Source: Sva-07 sp963774765
GTDB lineage: Bacteria; Actinomycetota; Acidimicrobiia; Acidimicrobiales; Ilumatobacteraceae
NCBI GenBank assembly: GCA_963774765.1
Contig: CAVZGP010000010.1
Location: 1 to 64,000, forward strand
Reading direction: 5' to 3'
DNA: 64,000 bases
Below are positions 1 to 7,529 of this stretch, piece after piece; position 1 is the stretch's first letter; every line of letters starts with the position of its first letter. The notes under the pieces were generated by a model, which searched no databases, was not told the origin of the DNA, and saw only the letters and a list, made by a program, of their open reading frames with translations. Made by a program: the position numbers and the translations under genes.

Positions 1-33
1 GGGCCGACCCCTTCGCGCGGCCCGATGCGTTGC

Positions 34-360
34 CTACAGGTACAAGCCCGTCGATGCCTCGATGCGCTCTGCGGCAACCGCGTGCAGTTCGCGTTCGCGC
101 AACATGACGTAGTCCTCGCCCTGGACCTCGACCTCGTAGCGATCCTCAGGGCTGAACAGCACCTTGTCGCCGACCTCGCACGAGCGCACGTTCTGGCCCT
201 GAGCGACCACGGTCGCCCAGATCAGACGCTTCGACACCTGGGCGGTGGCCGGGATGACGATGCCGCCTGACGACTTGCGCTCGCCCGCCTTGTCGGAGAT
301 GCGCACGAGCACCCGGTCGTTGAGCATCTTGATCGGGAGCTTGTCGTCGACGACGGCCAT
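34..360 (-). CDS. GroES-like co-chaperonin (Cpn10 family)
   Basis: 108-residue protein of the Cpn10 fold. GroES caps GroEL rings and helps fold cytosolic proteins. Visible family marks are DRVLVR near residue 15, the SSGGIVIP segment near residue 30 where the mobile loop lies, and VGDKVLF near residue 65. The length is slightly above the usual 95-100 residues. The segment after the mobile loop (RLIWATVVAQG) differs from the usual form and the protein has an extended C-terminus, so it may be a divergent paralogue rather than the main GroES. No groEL lies in the window. The ATG start at 360 gives the conserved N-terminus directly. The gene follows the aldo/keto reductase on the same strand but is separated from it by a strong inverted repeat, so it probably has its own promoter. 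Confidence 0.85.
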   Translation of the reverse strand: MAVVDDKLPIKMLNDRVLVRISDKAGERKSSGGIVIPATAQVSKRLIWATVVAQGQNVRSCEVGDKVLFSPEDRYEVEVQGEDYVMLRERELHAVAAERIEASTGLYL

Positions 361-431
361 CGGGACAAGGCTACCGTCGGCGGTCGTACCCCGATCTGCG
401 AGTGCCGACCAGTGGTCCGAGCCCGACCCGA

Positions 432-488
432 GCCCGAAAAATGCCTGGTTTGTCGCGCCGAGCGCGCGACTTCCAGGCATTTTCGGGC
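432..488. repeat. Long inverted repeat, copy 1 (terminator-like)
   Basis: The arms GCCCGAAAAATGCCTGG (432-448) and CCAGGCATTTTCGGGC (473-488) pair with one bulged base. The intervening loop holds a second 7-bp stem, GTCGCGC/GCGCGAC at 452-458 and 464-470. The element lies just past the 3' end of the aldo/keto reductase and upstream of the GroES-like gene. A near-identical element occurs at 42412-42470, also at a gene end, so this is a dispersed family. The run of A/T inside the stem suits a bidirectional terminator. That role is inferred. Confidence 0.8.
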
Positions 489-503
489 GGGAGGTGGGGT
501 GGC

Positions 504-1496
504 TCAGGCCTTGACGGCAGCTTCCATCTCTTCTTTGACCTCGTCGGTGAGGAGTGGGATCACGTCGAGCGCACCGAAGTTCTGTTCGACCTGGCTGACC
601 TTCGAGGCGCCGGTGATCACCGTCGACACATGCGGGTTCTTGGTACACCAGGCCAACGCGAGCTGCGCCATCGTGCAGTCGAGACGTTCCGCGATCGGGC
701 GCAGTCTCTCGACACGGGCGATTGCCTCCTCGTCGCTCAAACGGCCGGCGAGCCAGCCATAGCCCTCGAGCGCGGCACGCGAGTCCTCGGGAATGCCGTC
801 CTTGTACTTCCCGGTGAGCAGACCGGACGCGAGTGGGCTCCAGATCGTGTTGCCGTAGTTGAACTCGGCGTTGATGCGGGCGTACTCCTTGTCGACCTTC
901 TTGCGTTCGAGCAGGTTGTACTGGCTCTGCTCGGTGACCGGCCGGTGCAGGTGATGACGATCGGCGATGTCGATGGCGGCGCGGATCTCGTCGGCCGACC
1001 ACTCGCTGGTGCCCCAGTACAGCGCCTTACCGGCCGAAATGATGTCGCTCATCGCCCACACCGTCTCCTCGATCGGCGTGTTCGGATCGGAACGGTGGCA
1101 GTACAGGACGTCGACGAAGTCGAGCCCGAATCGCTCCAACGAGCCGTCGACGGCGTGCATCAGGTACTTGCGGTTGAGGGTGTTGTTCATGTTCGGCGTA
1201 TTGCGGTGGAGGCCCCAGAACACCTTCGTGGTCACGACGTACGACCAGCGCGGCCACGCGAGCTCGCGCAGCACCTCGCCCATGATCGTCTCGCTCTTGC
1301 CGCCGGCGTACGCCTCGGCGTTGTCGAAGAAGTTGCACCCGGCGTCACCGGCTGCAGCCATGCATTCGAGGGCGAGCTGATTGTCGAGTTGCGTGTCGAA
1401 GGTGACCCAACTGCCGAACGACAGCACGCTCACCTGCAGCCCGGTGTTGCCGAGTCGGCGGTATTCCATTTTGGGATTCACGTTGGGGGTGGCCAT
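504..1496 (-). CDS. Aldo/keto reductase (potassium-channel beta-subunit/YghZ type)
   Basis: 330-residue NADPH-dependent aldo/keto reductase that reduces aldehydes or ketones in the cytosol. The substrate is unknown. The catalytic tetrad is visible: Asp58 and Tyr63 in FFDNAEAYAGGKSE, Lys91 in VVTTKVFWG, and His134 in LYCHRSDP. The opening MEYRRLGNTGLQVSVLSFG is typical of the voltage-gated potassium channel beta-subunit branch (AKR6/AKR14). I chose the ATG at 1496. An in-frame GTG at 1514 would add six residues of no conserved kind. The gene ends just before the inverted repeat at 432-488, and a GGGGTC palindrome copy lies immediately upstream at 1515-1547. Confidence 0.93.
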   Translation of the reverse strand: MATPNVNPKMEYRRLGNTGLQVSVLSFGSWVTFDTQLDNQLALECMAAAGDAGCNFFDNAEAYAGGKSETIMGEVLRELAWPRWSYVVTTKVFWGLHRNTPNMNNTLNRKYLMHAVDGSLERFGLDFVDVLYCHRSDPNTPIEETVWAMSDIISAGKALYWGTSEWSADEIRAAIDIADRHHLHRPVTEQSQYNLLERKKVDKEYARINAEFNYGNTIWSPLASGLLTGKYKDGIPEDSRAALEGYGWLAGRLSDEEAIARVERLRPIAERLDCTMAQLALAWCTKNPHVSTVITGASKVSQVEQNFGALDVIPLLTDEVKEEMEAAVKA

Positions 1497-1514
1497 GTCG
1501 GCGACCCTACCCAC

Positions 1515-1547
1515 GATTTCACCAGGGGTCAGACCCCTGCTGCAATC
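1515..1547. repeat. Dispersed GGGGTC-core palindrome, copy A
   Basis: This copy contains the left arm TTTCACCAGGGGTC, then AGACCCCTG and a variant right flank ending GCTGCAATC. It is the exact reverse complement of 2293-2325. Copies A and B therefore form an inverted pair around the crotonase gene 1563-2276. Related copies sit at 10413-10448, 25265-25289 and 56141-56174. Confidence 0.85.
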
Positions 1548-1562
1548 GGACCCCGGCTGCGA

Positions 1563-2276
1563 TCAGACGGGACTGACTCCTGCCGACCGGTCGCTGGCGA
1601 TCTGTTGCGCCATCAGGTCGAGCACCGGACCGCGGATCGCACGAACGGTGCGCGCATACGCCGACGGATCGAGCGTCGATGCCAGCTCGGCAGCGACGGC
1701 GACCGCCCGATCGAGTTCCTCGCCGTCGGGTACGACCTCGTCGAGGAACCCAACATCGACGGCATCGCGTGGCGTCGTGATGCGAGCGTTCGCGAGCGCC
1801 CGCTGGAGATGTCGTTTGCTCAGCCGATCGGTCGCGATCGTCAACGCCCAGTCGGGAAGCACCATCTTGATCGCGACCTCGTTGAGCCCGATCTTGGCCT
1901 CGACGTCACCGCCGACGCGGACATCGCAGCCGAGCAGCACGAGCGCTCCGGCTGCCAGGGCGTGTCCTGTACTCGCCGCAACGACCGGGATCGACGAACC
2001 GTAGAGCCGATGAACCAACGCACCACCGTCGGCGACGAGGTTGATGATGGCCGACATGTCATCGCCGAACATCACGCCAAGATCGAAGCCGGCGGAGAAC
2101 TTGCCGGGTCGACCGTGCAGCACCATTGCCCGGATCTCGTCATCGCCCTCGGCCTCGTCGAGCGCACCACCGATCGCCGTGATCATGTCGAACGACAGTG
2201 CGTTCGCCTTGCCGTCGTCGAGATGCACGACCAGCACCCCATCGTGTCGTTCGGTCGTGACAGCAGCAGAACTCAT
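1563..2276 (-). CDS. Crotonase/enoyl-CoA hydratase family protein (EchA3-like)
   Basis: 237-residue crotonase-fold protein. Family members act on acyl-CoA thioesters in fatty-acid or amino-acid catabolism. FSAGFDLG gives the first oxyanion-hole strand, and ASTGHALAAGALVLLGCD aligns with the usual AxNGxAxGGGxELAxxCD block. The catalytic Glu of the GGGxEL motif is replaced (AAGALVL), as I recall for the mycobacterial EchA3 branch, so simple hydratase activity is doubtful. The gene follows hisF on the same strand but is flanked on both sides by inverted copies of the GGGGTC palindrome, which suggests it is a separable unit rather than part of the histidine operon. Confidence 0.88.
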   Translation of the reverse strand: MSSAAVTTERHDGVLVVHLDDGKANALSFDMITAIGGALDEAEGDDEIRAMVLHGRPGKFSAGFDLGVMFGDDMSAIINLVADGGALVHRLYGSSIPVVAASTGHALAAGALVLLGCDVRVGGDVEAKIGLNEVAIKMVLPDWALTIATDRLSKRHLQRALANARITTPRDAVDVGFLDEVVPDGEELDRAVAVAAELASTLDPSAYARTVRAIRGPVLDLMAQQIASDRSAGVSPV

Positions 2277-2292
2277 GCCCCAGAACCTACGC

Positions 2293-2328
2293 GATTGCAG
2301 CAGGGGTCTGACCCCTGGTGAAATTCAG
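2293..2328. repeat. Dispersed GGGGTC-core palindrome, copy B
   Basis: This copy reads GCAGCAGGGGTC-T-GACCCCTGGTGAAATTCAG. Its first 33 bases are the exact reverse complement of copy A at 1515-1547. The TGA stop codon of hisF (2325-2327, minus strand) is made by the outer end of this element, as also happens for the gene ending at copy C. Confidence 0.88.
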
Positions 2329-3095
2329 ACGGGACGGACGTGGATGCCGGCCGCCGACATCTGCGCTTTGGCGTCGGCGACGGTGTGTTCGCGGAAGTGG
2401 AAGATCGAGGCTGCGAGCACGGCGTCGGCACGACCGACGGCCACGCCGTCAACGAGGTGATCGATCGAGCCGACGCCGCCGCTGGCGATCACCGGCACCG
2501 TGACGGCATCGACGATGGCTTGGGTGAGATCGAGATCGAATCCATCGCGGGTGCCGTCGCGATCCATCGAGGTGAGCAGGATTTCGCCGGCACCCCGACG
2601 CACCGCTTCTTGCGCCCACTCGACCGCATCGATCCCGGTCGGAGTGCGCCCACCGTGGAGGTACACCTCCCAACTGTCCACCACACCATCGGCACGGTGC
2701 TTCGCGTCGATCGCGCAGACGACGCACTGTGCTCCGAACTCCGTGGCGATCTCGGTGATCAACTCGGGGCGCTCGACCGCCGCGGTGTTGACGCTCACCT
2801 TGTCGGCACCGGCGCGAAGCATGCGCCGTGCGTCTTCCAGCGTCCGGACTCCACCGCCCACCGTGAACGGGATGTAGACCTCGTCGGCCACACGTCGCAC
2901 CATGTCGATCGTGGTGTCGCGGTTGTCGCTCGACGCCGTGATGTCGAGGAACACCAACTCGTCGGCACCTTCGAGGTCGTAGCGGGCGGCGAGTTCGACC
3001 GGATCGCCGGCGTCGCGCAGGTCGACGAAGTTGGTGCCTTTGACGACACGACCGTCGGTGACGTCGAGACACGGGATGACACGGGCAACCTTCAC
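2325..3095 (-). CDS. hisF: Imidazole glycerol phosphate synthase cyclase subunit HisF
   Basis: 256-residue TIM barrel. It uses ammonia from HisH to convert PRFAR into imidazole glycerol phosphate and AICAR in histidine synthesis. The two catalytic aspartates are at the classical places, Asp11 in IPCLDV and Asp130 in VVCAIDAK, and the phosphate loops FTVGGGVRT and IASGGVG are present. The GTG start at 3095 overlaps the hisA stop (GTGA), indicating translational coupling. This start places Asp11 correctly. It is the last gene of the hisCBHAF run. Its stop codon lies within a dispersed palindrome. Confidence 0.97.
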   Translation of the reverse strand: MKVARVIPCLDVTDGRVVKGTNFVDLRDAGDPVELAARYDLEGADELVFLDITASSDNRDTTIDMVRRVADEVYIPFTVGGGVRTLEDARRMLRAGADKVSVNTAAVERPELITEIATEFGAQCVVCAIDAKHRADGVVDSWEVYLHGGRTPTGIDAVEWAQEAVRRGAGEILLTSMDRDGTRDGFDLDLTQAIVDAVTVPVIASGGVGSIDHLVDGVAVGRADAVLAASIFHFREHTVADAKAQMSAAGIHVRPV

Positions 3096-3817
3096 GATCT
3101 CACCGCCTCGAGTGCGCTCAGCGCCTCGCTCACCGTGAACCGTCCCTCGTAGACGGCTTTGCCGGTGATGATCCCGCCGAGGTTCCCGATCTGGGCGAGG
3201 GCCACGACGTCGGCCAGGCTCGACACGCCCCCACTGGCGATCACCGGCACGCCGGCGTGTGCCGCCGAGCGGGTCAGCCCATCGATGTCCGGGCCGGTGA
3301 GCATCCCGTCGAGCCCGATGTTCGTGATCAGGAACATCTCTGCGGTCGGAAACAAGCCATACGCGTCGTCGAGGAGCATCCCGCTGCCCTGGGTCCAACC
3401 GTGCACAGCGATCTCGCCGTCACGATGGTCGAGCCCCACGGCGACCGGAACGATGTCGGACGCCGCCTCCACGAGCGCCGGGTCGCGGACGGCGGCGGAT
3501 CCCATCACGACGCGAGCGACGCCCGCCGCGGCCAGTTCGCGCGCATCGTCGAGCGTGCGAACGCCGCCGCCGGTCTGCAACCGTGTGGAACCGGCGAGGG
3601 CCGACACGATCGACGCGACGACGGGCCGATTGACGGGGTCGCCGGACTTGGCGGCGTCGAGATCGACGACGTGGACCCAACGAACACCGGCCTGAGCGAA
3701 TTCGAGAGCCACCGACACCGGATCGTCGCCGTAGTCGGTGACGTCGTCGTAGTCGCCCTGGCGCAGCCGGACGACGCGGCCTCCCAGCAGGTCGATCGAC
3801 GGATAGAGGTCAATCAT
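3092..3817 (-). CDS. hisA: Phosphoribosyl-ProFAR isomerase HisA
   Basis: 241-residue TIM barrel that isomerises ProFAR to PRFAR. The active-site aspartates are Asp9 (YPSIDLLGG) and Asp130 (PVAVGLDHRDG). The phosphate-binding strands TGGGVRTLDDA and IASGGVSSL are conserved. Many actinobacteria carry the dual-function PriA (HisA/TrpF) in this position. The sequence cannot settle this because the window shows no trpF to judge against. The ATG start overlaps the hisH stop by 4 nt, and the end overlaps the GTG of hisF. Confidence 0.95.
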   Translation of the reverse strand: MIDLYPSIDLLGGRVVRLRQGDYDDVTDYGDDPVSVALEFAQAGVRWVHVVDLDAAKSGDPVNRPVVASIVSALAGSTRLQTGGGVRTLDDARELAAAGVARVVMGSAAVRDPALVEAASDIVPVAVGLDHRDGEIAVHGWTQGSGMLLDDAYGLFPTAEMFLITNIGLDGMLTGPDIDGLTRSAAHAGVPVIASGGVSSLADVVALAQIGNLGGIITGKAVYEGRFTVSEALSALEAVRS

Positions 3818-4443
3818 CGTGGCTCCCCGCAGACGTCGACGAAGTTTCGCAGCAGTCGCAGACCCGGTCGGCTCGACTTCTCGGGATGGAACTGCACGGC
3901 GAACACGTTGTCGTGGCGGAACGCGGCGTTCAGCGTCGTGTCGTACTCGATCGTGGCCGCCACGACGGCCGGATCGTCGGGCACGCCGTGCAACGAATGG
4001 ACGAAGTACACGTACGGCTCGTCCCCCAGGTCGCGGAGCATCGGCTCGTGTTCGTCGACGATGTCGAGCCTGTTCCACTGCATCTGCGGGATCTTCGGAC
4101 CCGGCGGAATCCACGTCACGGTGCCTGGAATCACGTCGAGGCCCGCCGCTGCCTCGTTCTCCTGTGACGTGGTGAACAGCATCTGCATGCCGACACAGAT
4201 CCCCAAGAACGGACGCCCCGAGGCAACGGCGTCGCGCGTCGGCCCCTCGAGTCCTGCTGCACGCAGCGCGTCCATGCACGCACCGAACGCCCCCACACCA
4301 GGCAGTACCACGCCGTCAGCAGCGGCGATCAGACCCGGATCGTCGGTGAGACGTGCGTCGGCACCCTCGTGTTCGAGCGACTTCTGCGCCGAGTGGAGGT
4401 TGCCGATGCCGTAGTCGAGCACAGCAATGAGCGGTCGCGTCAC
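3814..4443 (-). CDS. hisH: Imidazole glycerol phosphate synthase glutaminase subunit HisH
   Basis: 209-residue class I glutamine amidotransferase that delivers ammonia to HisF. The catalytic triad is visible: Cys83 in LGICVGMQML, and His186 and Glu188 in VQFHPEKS. The oxyanion strand VLPGVGAFG is conserved. The GTG start at 4443 has a purine-rich GAGAG about 9 nt upstream and gives MTRPLIAVLDYGIGN, the usual N-terminus. It lies 10 nt after hisB and overlaps hisA. Confidence 0.96.
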   Translation of the reverse strand: MTRPLIAVLDYGIGNLHSAQKSLEHEGADARLTDDPGLIAAADGVVLPGVGAFGACMDALRAAGLEGPTRDAVASGRPFLGICVGMQMLFTTSQENEAAAGLDVIPGTVTWIPPGPKIPQMQWNRLDIVDEHEPMLRDLGDEPYVYFVHSLHGVPDDPAVVAATIEYDTTLNAAFRHDNVFAVQFHPEKSSRPGLRLLRNFVDVCGEPR

Positions 4444-4453
4444 GACACTGCTC

Positions 4454-5062
4454 TCACAGCACGCCCTTGGTCGAGGGCACACCGCCGGCGTCGTCGACGC
4501 GCACGGCGTCGCGCAACGTGCGCGCCAACCCCTTGAACGTTGCCTCGATGACGTGGTGCACGTTGCGCCCGCGGACGAGCTCGACGTGCAGCGTGATGTT
4601 TGCCGCGGTCGCGAACGACGACACCGCGTGCTCGGCGAGCTGCGGATCGAACGCGGGGTCACCCAACGCCAGTGACTCGGGCATCGGCACGTGCCACTCG
4701 ACCCACGGCCGTCCGGACAGGTCGAGCGCCACGTCGATCAGTGCCTCGTCGAGCGGATAGCGCCCGCTCGCGAACCGACGCACGCCCGCCTTGTCGCCGA
4801 GCGCTTCGGCGAACGCCTCACCGAGCGCGATCGCCACGTCCTCGACGGTGTGATGGGTGTCGATGTGGAGGTCGCCGGTCGCCTGCACCCGCAGGTCGAA
4901 TCCGCCATGACGGCCGATCTGATCGAGCATGTGGTCATAGAACGGGATCCCCGTGGAGATGTCGGTGACACCGGTGCCGTCGAGGTCGATGTCGACCTCG
5001 ATCGAGGTCTCATTGGTCGCGCGGCGGCGCTTGCCCGTGCGTGGACGATCGGTACGGGTCAT
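4454..5062 (-). CDS. hisB: Imidazoleglycerol-phosphate dehydratase HisB
   Basis: 202-residue manganese-dependent dehydratase that forms imidazole acetol phosphate. It is the stand-alone type without the HisN phosphatase domain. The metal-binding motifs FYDHMLDQIGRHGGFDL, DTHHTVED and HHVIEATFKG are all intact. The N-terminal RTGKRRRATNET segment is typical for the family. The start overlaps the hisC stop (ATGA), so the gene is translationally coupled. Its product feeds the HisC reaction. Confidence 0.97.
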   Translation of the reverse strand: MTRTDRPRTGKRRRATNETSIEVDIDLDGTGVTDISTGIPFYDHMLDQIGRHGGFDLRVQATGDLHIDTHHTVEDVAIALGEAFAEALGDKAGVRRFASGRYPLDEALIDVALDLSGRPWVEWHVPMPESLALGDPAFDPQLAEHAVSSFATAANITLHVELVRGRNVHHVIEATFKGLARTLRDAVRVDDAGGVPSTKGVL

Positions 5063-6156
5063 GGCATCACTCCGGTCGGTGTGCGGGCGGGGGCGGGCGC
5101 CAGCACGTCGGCCAGCGCGGCGAGGAACTCGGTGTTCTCGTCCGGAGTTCCGATCGTGACCCGTAGACAGTCATCGAGGCGCGGCCAGCTCGAACAGTCG
5201 CGGATCAGCACGCTGCGATCGACGAGGCCCTGCCACACCTGACGCCCGGTGAGCGGCCCGGGCCGCACCCGGAACAGCACGAAGTTGGCGCCGCTCGGAA
5301 ACACGTCGAGCGGAAGGTTTCCCAGCTCCGCCACGACCCGTTCGCGTTCGGCGACGATGTGGCCGACGCGGTCGTTCATGTCGTCGGTGAAGCGAAGTGC
5401 GAGCCGGCCTGCGATCTGCTTGACCGCGTCGAGGTGATACGGCAGCACGACCTTGTCGAGTTCGGCCACGAGCCATGACGGCCCGACCAGGTAGCCCAGC
5501 CGCGCCCCTGCCATCGACCACGTCTTCGAGAACGTGCGCGTGACCACCAGCGGTCGACCCTCGCTGACGAGATCGAGCGCGGACCAGTCGGCGAACTGGG
5601 CGTACGCCTCGTCGACGACGACCAGCCCGGGTGCGAGGTCGAGCAGTTGGCGGACGCGGTCGGCGGGCTCGACGAGTCCGGTCGGGTTGTTCGGCGACGT
5701 GAGGAACACGACATCGGGTCGATGTTCGGCGAGTATCCGCTCGACTTCGGCGGGATCGAGCGTGAAGTCATCGGCGCGCTCGCCCTCGACCACCGTCGCT
5801 CCGGTGACCCGGGCGATCTGCGCGTGCATCTGATACGTCGGCTCGAACGTTGCGACCGTGCGACCGGGGCCCGCGTACGCGAGCAGCACCGTCTGCAGCA
5901 CCTCGTTGGAGCCGTTGGCGGCGAACACCTGCGACGGATCGACCCCGTGAACCTCTGCAATGGCCCCGCGGAGATCGGTGGCGCTCCGGTCGGGATAGCG
6001 ATGCCAGTCGATGCGTGACACCTCCGCCGCGACGGCGTCCCGGAACGCTGCGGGCGGTGCAACGGGCGACTCGTTGGTGTTCAAGCGCACGCGCACGTCG
6101 ACCTGTGCGGAGTGGTATCCCTCGAGGGCGCGCAGGTCGTCACGGACGGGAATCAC
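5059..6156 (-). CDS. hisC: Histidinol-phosphate aminotransferase HisC
   Basis: 365-residue fold-type I PLP enzyme that transfers an amino group from glutamate to imidazole acetol phosphate. The PLP lysine is Lys211 in TRTFSKTWSMAGARLGY. The loop SPNNPTG (154-160) and VVDEAYAQF are also present. I chose the GTG at 6156 (MIPVRDDLRALEGY). No ATG lies near it, and upstream sequence is not conserved in type. It is the first gene of the hisCBHAF unit; hisD, hisG and hisI are not in the window. A 52-bp gap separates it from a divergent small gene, so a promoter probably lies at 6157-6208. Confidence 0.95.
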   Translation of the reverse strand: MIPVRDDLRALEGYHSAQVDVRVRLNTNESPVAPPAAFRDAVAAEVSRIDWHRYPDRSATDLRGAIAEVHGVDPSQVFAANGSNEVLQTVLLAYAGPGRTVATFEPTYQMHAQIARVTGATVVEGERADDFTLDPAEVERILAEHRPDVVFLTSPNNPTGLVEPADRVRQLLDLAPGLVVVDEAYAQFADWSALDLVSEGRPLVVTRTFSKTWSMAGARLGYLVGPSWLVAELDKVVLPYHLDAVKQIAGRLALRFTDDMNDRVGHIVAERERVVAELGNLPLDVFPSGANFVLFRVRPGPLTGRQVWQGLVDRSVLIRDCSSWPRLDDCLRVTIGTPDENTEFLAALADVLAPAPARTPTGVMP

Positions 6157-6208
6157 CGGGGCAAGTGTAGAGGGAGGGGCCCTCGGCCTCCCGGTAGGGT
6201 TTGGCGAC

Positions 6209-6412
6209 ATGGCCGGATCCACCGAGTCGACCGCCGCGGAACTGGCCGCCATCGCCGACAATGTTGCGCAGTACCGCAACCGGGTCGCCGGCCTCGCCGA
6301 ACCGTGGATCGGCACGGAGCGTGACGACGTGGTCACAGCGATCCATGAGGCCGAACGGCAGCTCCGCAACGCCGAGCGCACGTTGATCCGGGCGATCAAG
6401 GCGTGCGACTGA
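6209..6412 (+). CDS. Small helical protein, 67 residues, unknown function
   Basis: 67-residue hydrophilic protein beginning MAGSTESTAAELAAIADN and ending IKACD. Its composition suggests two amphipathic helices (AELAAIADNVAQYRNRVA and VVTAIHEAERQLRNAERTL) and no membrane segment. A GGTAGGG purine stretch upstream of the ATG can serve as ribosome-binding site. It is divergent from hisC and is followed by a clear hairpin. I do not recognise the family. Reading frame, start signal and terminator support a real gene. Confidence 0.65.
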   Translation: MAGSTESTAAELAAIADNVAQYRNRVAGLAEPWIGTERDDVVTAIHEAERQLRNAERTLIRAIKACD

Positions 6413-6445
6413 GCGGCGTCGCGCCTGGTGAGAGCCGAAAAAGTG

Positions 6446-6475
6446 GCGACGGCCCCTCGTGAGAAGGGCCGTCGC
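6446..6475 (+). terminator. Perfect 10-bp hairpin after the 67-residue gene
   Basis: The arms GCGACGGCCC and GGGCCGTCGC pair perfectly around a 10-nt loop. The hairpin lies 33 bp past the stop at 6412, and no long T tract follows. It is probably a terminator, but it could also belong to the leader of mshD. Confidence 0.6.
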
Positions 6476-6515
6476 TCGGTGCGAGGTCGGGAGGCGGATC
6501 CCAACCGTCGCAGCA

Positions 6516-6538
6516 AACCAGGTGGCGGGAACCTGGTT
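6516..6538 (+). other. Second hairpin in the mshD upstream region
   Basis: AACCAGGT and ACCTGGTT pair (8 bp) around GGCGGGA, ending 47 bp before the mshD start. Together with the hairpin at 6446-6475 it fills the 173-bp gap 6413-6585. It could be a leader structure or a second terminator. Nothing else recognisable lies in this gap. Confidence 0.4.
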
Positions 6539-6585
6539 GACGGCAACTATACACCCGCCCGACCTCCCACGGGTACCCTCGGAGC

Positions 6586-7524
6586 ATGCGGTGCCTCGAG
6601 ATCAAGCGCCAGATGGCGAGCGACGACATCGCCAGTGTCACCGACCTGCTCGATGCTGCTGCCCGGGCTGACGGTCGCAGGCCGCTGTCCGATCACCTCT
6701 ACCTCGATCTGGTCAACGGCGGCCTCGACGGGTTCGCGGGGTTCGTCGCCTCCGAGCCCGGACACGACCATCCGGTCGCGTACGCCCAGATTTCGCGCGG
6801 AAACGACGAGCACGTCTTCGAACTCGTCATCCATCCACACCACCGCTACGAGATGGCCACGATCGGACCCGAGTTGATCGAAGCGGCTCTCGATGTCGTC
6901 GCCGCCGACGGTGGAGGGCGTGTCCACTGGTGGGTGTTCGAACCCACCTCTGCGCACACCGCGCTTGCCGATACCGCTCACATGACGCGTGGCCGCACCC
7001 TGTATCAGATGAGACGTTCGCTACCGACCGACATGGACGTCGCCATCGAAACGCGTGGGTTCGTTCCAGGCGTCGACGACGACGCCTGGCTCGGCGTGAA
7101 CAACCGGGCATTCGCCGACCACGGCGAACAGGGCGGTTGGACGATCGACACGTTCTGCCAGCGCCAGCAGGAGGCATGGTTCGATCCCGACGGATTCCGG
7201 GTGCTCGACGCCGTCGATGACACCGGTGTCGAGCGGATGGCGGGCTTCTGCTGGACCAAGGTCCACCCGGCCACCGACACCGCCGATGGGGATCTGGGTG
7301 AGATCTACGTGATCGCCGTCGATCCCGACTTCCACGGACGCGGGCTCGGTGCCCAACTCACGCTGGCAGGACTCGACCATCTCGCCAGCCGCGGTCTCGA
7401 CGTCGGCATGTTGTACGTCGACGCCGACAACCGGCCCGCGGTGGCCATGTACGAACGCCTCGGATTCACGGTCCACTCCACGAACACGGCGTTCGTCGCC
7501 GACATCGCCGCCGCCGGAAGCTGA
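6586..7524 (+). CDS. mshD: Mycothiol synthase MshD
   Basis: 312-residue tandem-GNAT protein. MshD acetylates Cys-GlcN-Ins with acetyl-CoA, the last step of mycothiol synthesis, the actinobacterial thiol buffer. The C-terminal GNAT domain carries GEIYVIAVDPDFHGRGLGAQLTL in pieces typical of MshD, followed by MLYVDADNRPAVAMYERLGF. The N-terminal half is the degenerate GNAT repeat. The length matches the family. It lies 5 nt ahead of the M3 peptidase, so they are probably co-transcribed. It is strong evidence for an actinobacterial host and fits the TIGR03084/mycothiol-type protein at 41603-42442. Confidence 0.92.
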   Translation: MRCLEIKRQMASDDIASVTDLLDAAARADGRRPLSDHLYLDLVNGGLDGFAGFVASEPGHDHPVAYAQISRGNDEHVFELVIHPHHRYEMATIGPELIEAALDVVAADGGGRVHWWVFEPTSAHTALADTAHMTRGRTLYQMRRSLPTDMDVAIETRGFVPGVDDDAWLGVNNRAFADHGEQGGWTIDTFCQRQQEAWFDPDGFRVLDAVDDTGVERMAGFCWTKVHPATDTADGDLGEIYVIAVDPDFHGRGLGAQLTLAGLDHLASRGLDVGMLYVDADNRPAVAMYERLGFTVHSTNTAFVADIAAAGS

Positions 7525-7529
7525 GCGAC

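Noticed and set aside
402..2321. A 639-codon open frame on the plus strand across the aldo/keto reductase and crotonase genes.
   Set aside because: It is antisense to two clear genes and has Arg/Asp/His-rich composition typical of high-GC shadow frames, with no recognisable motif.
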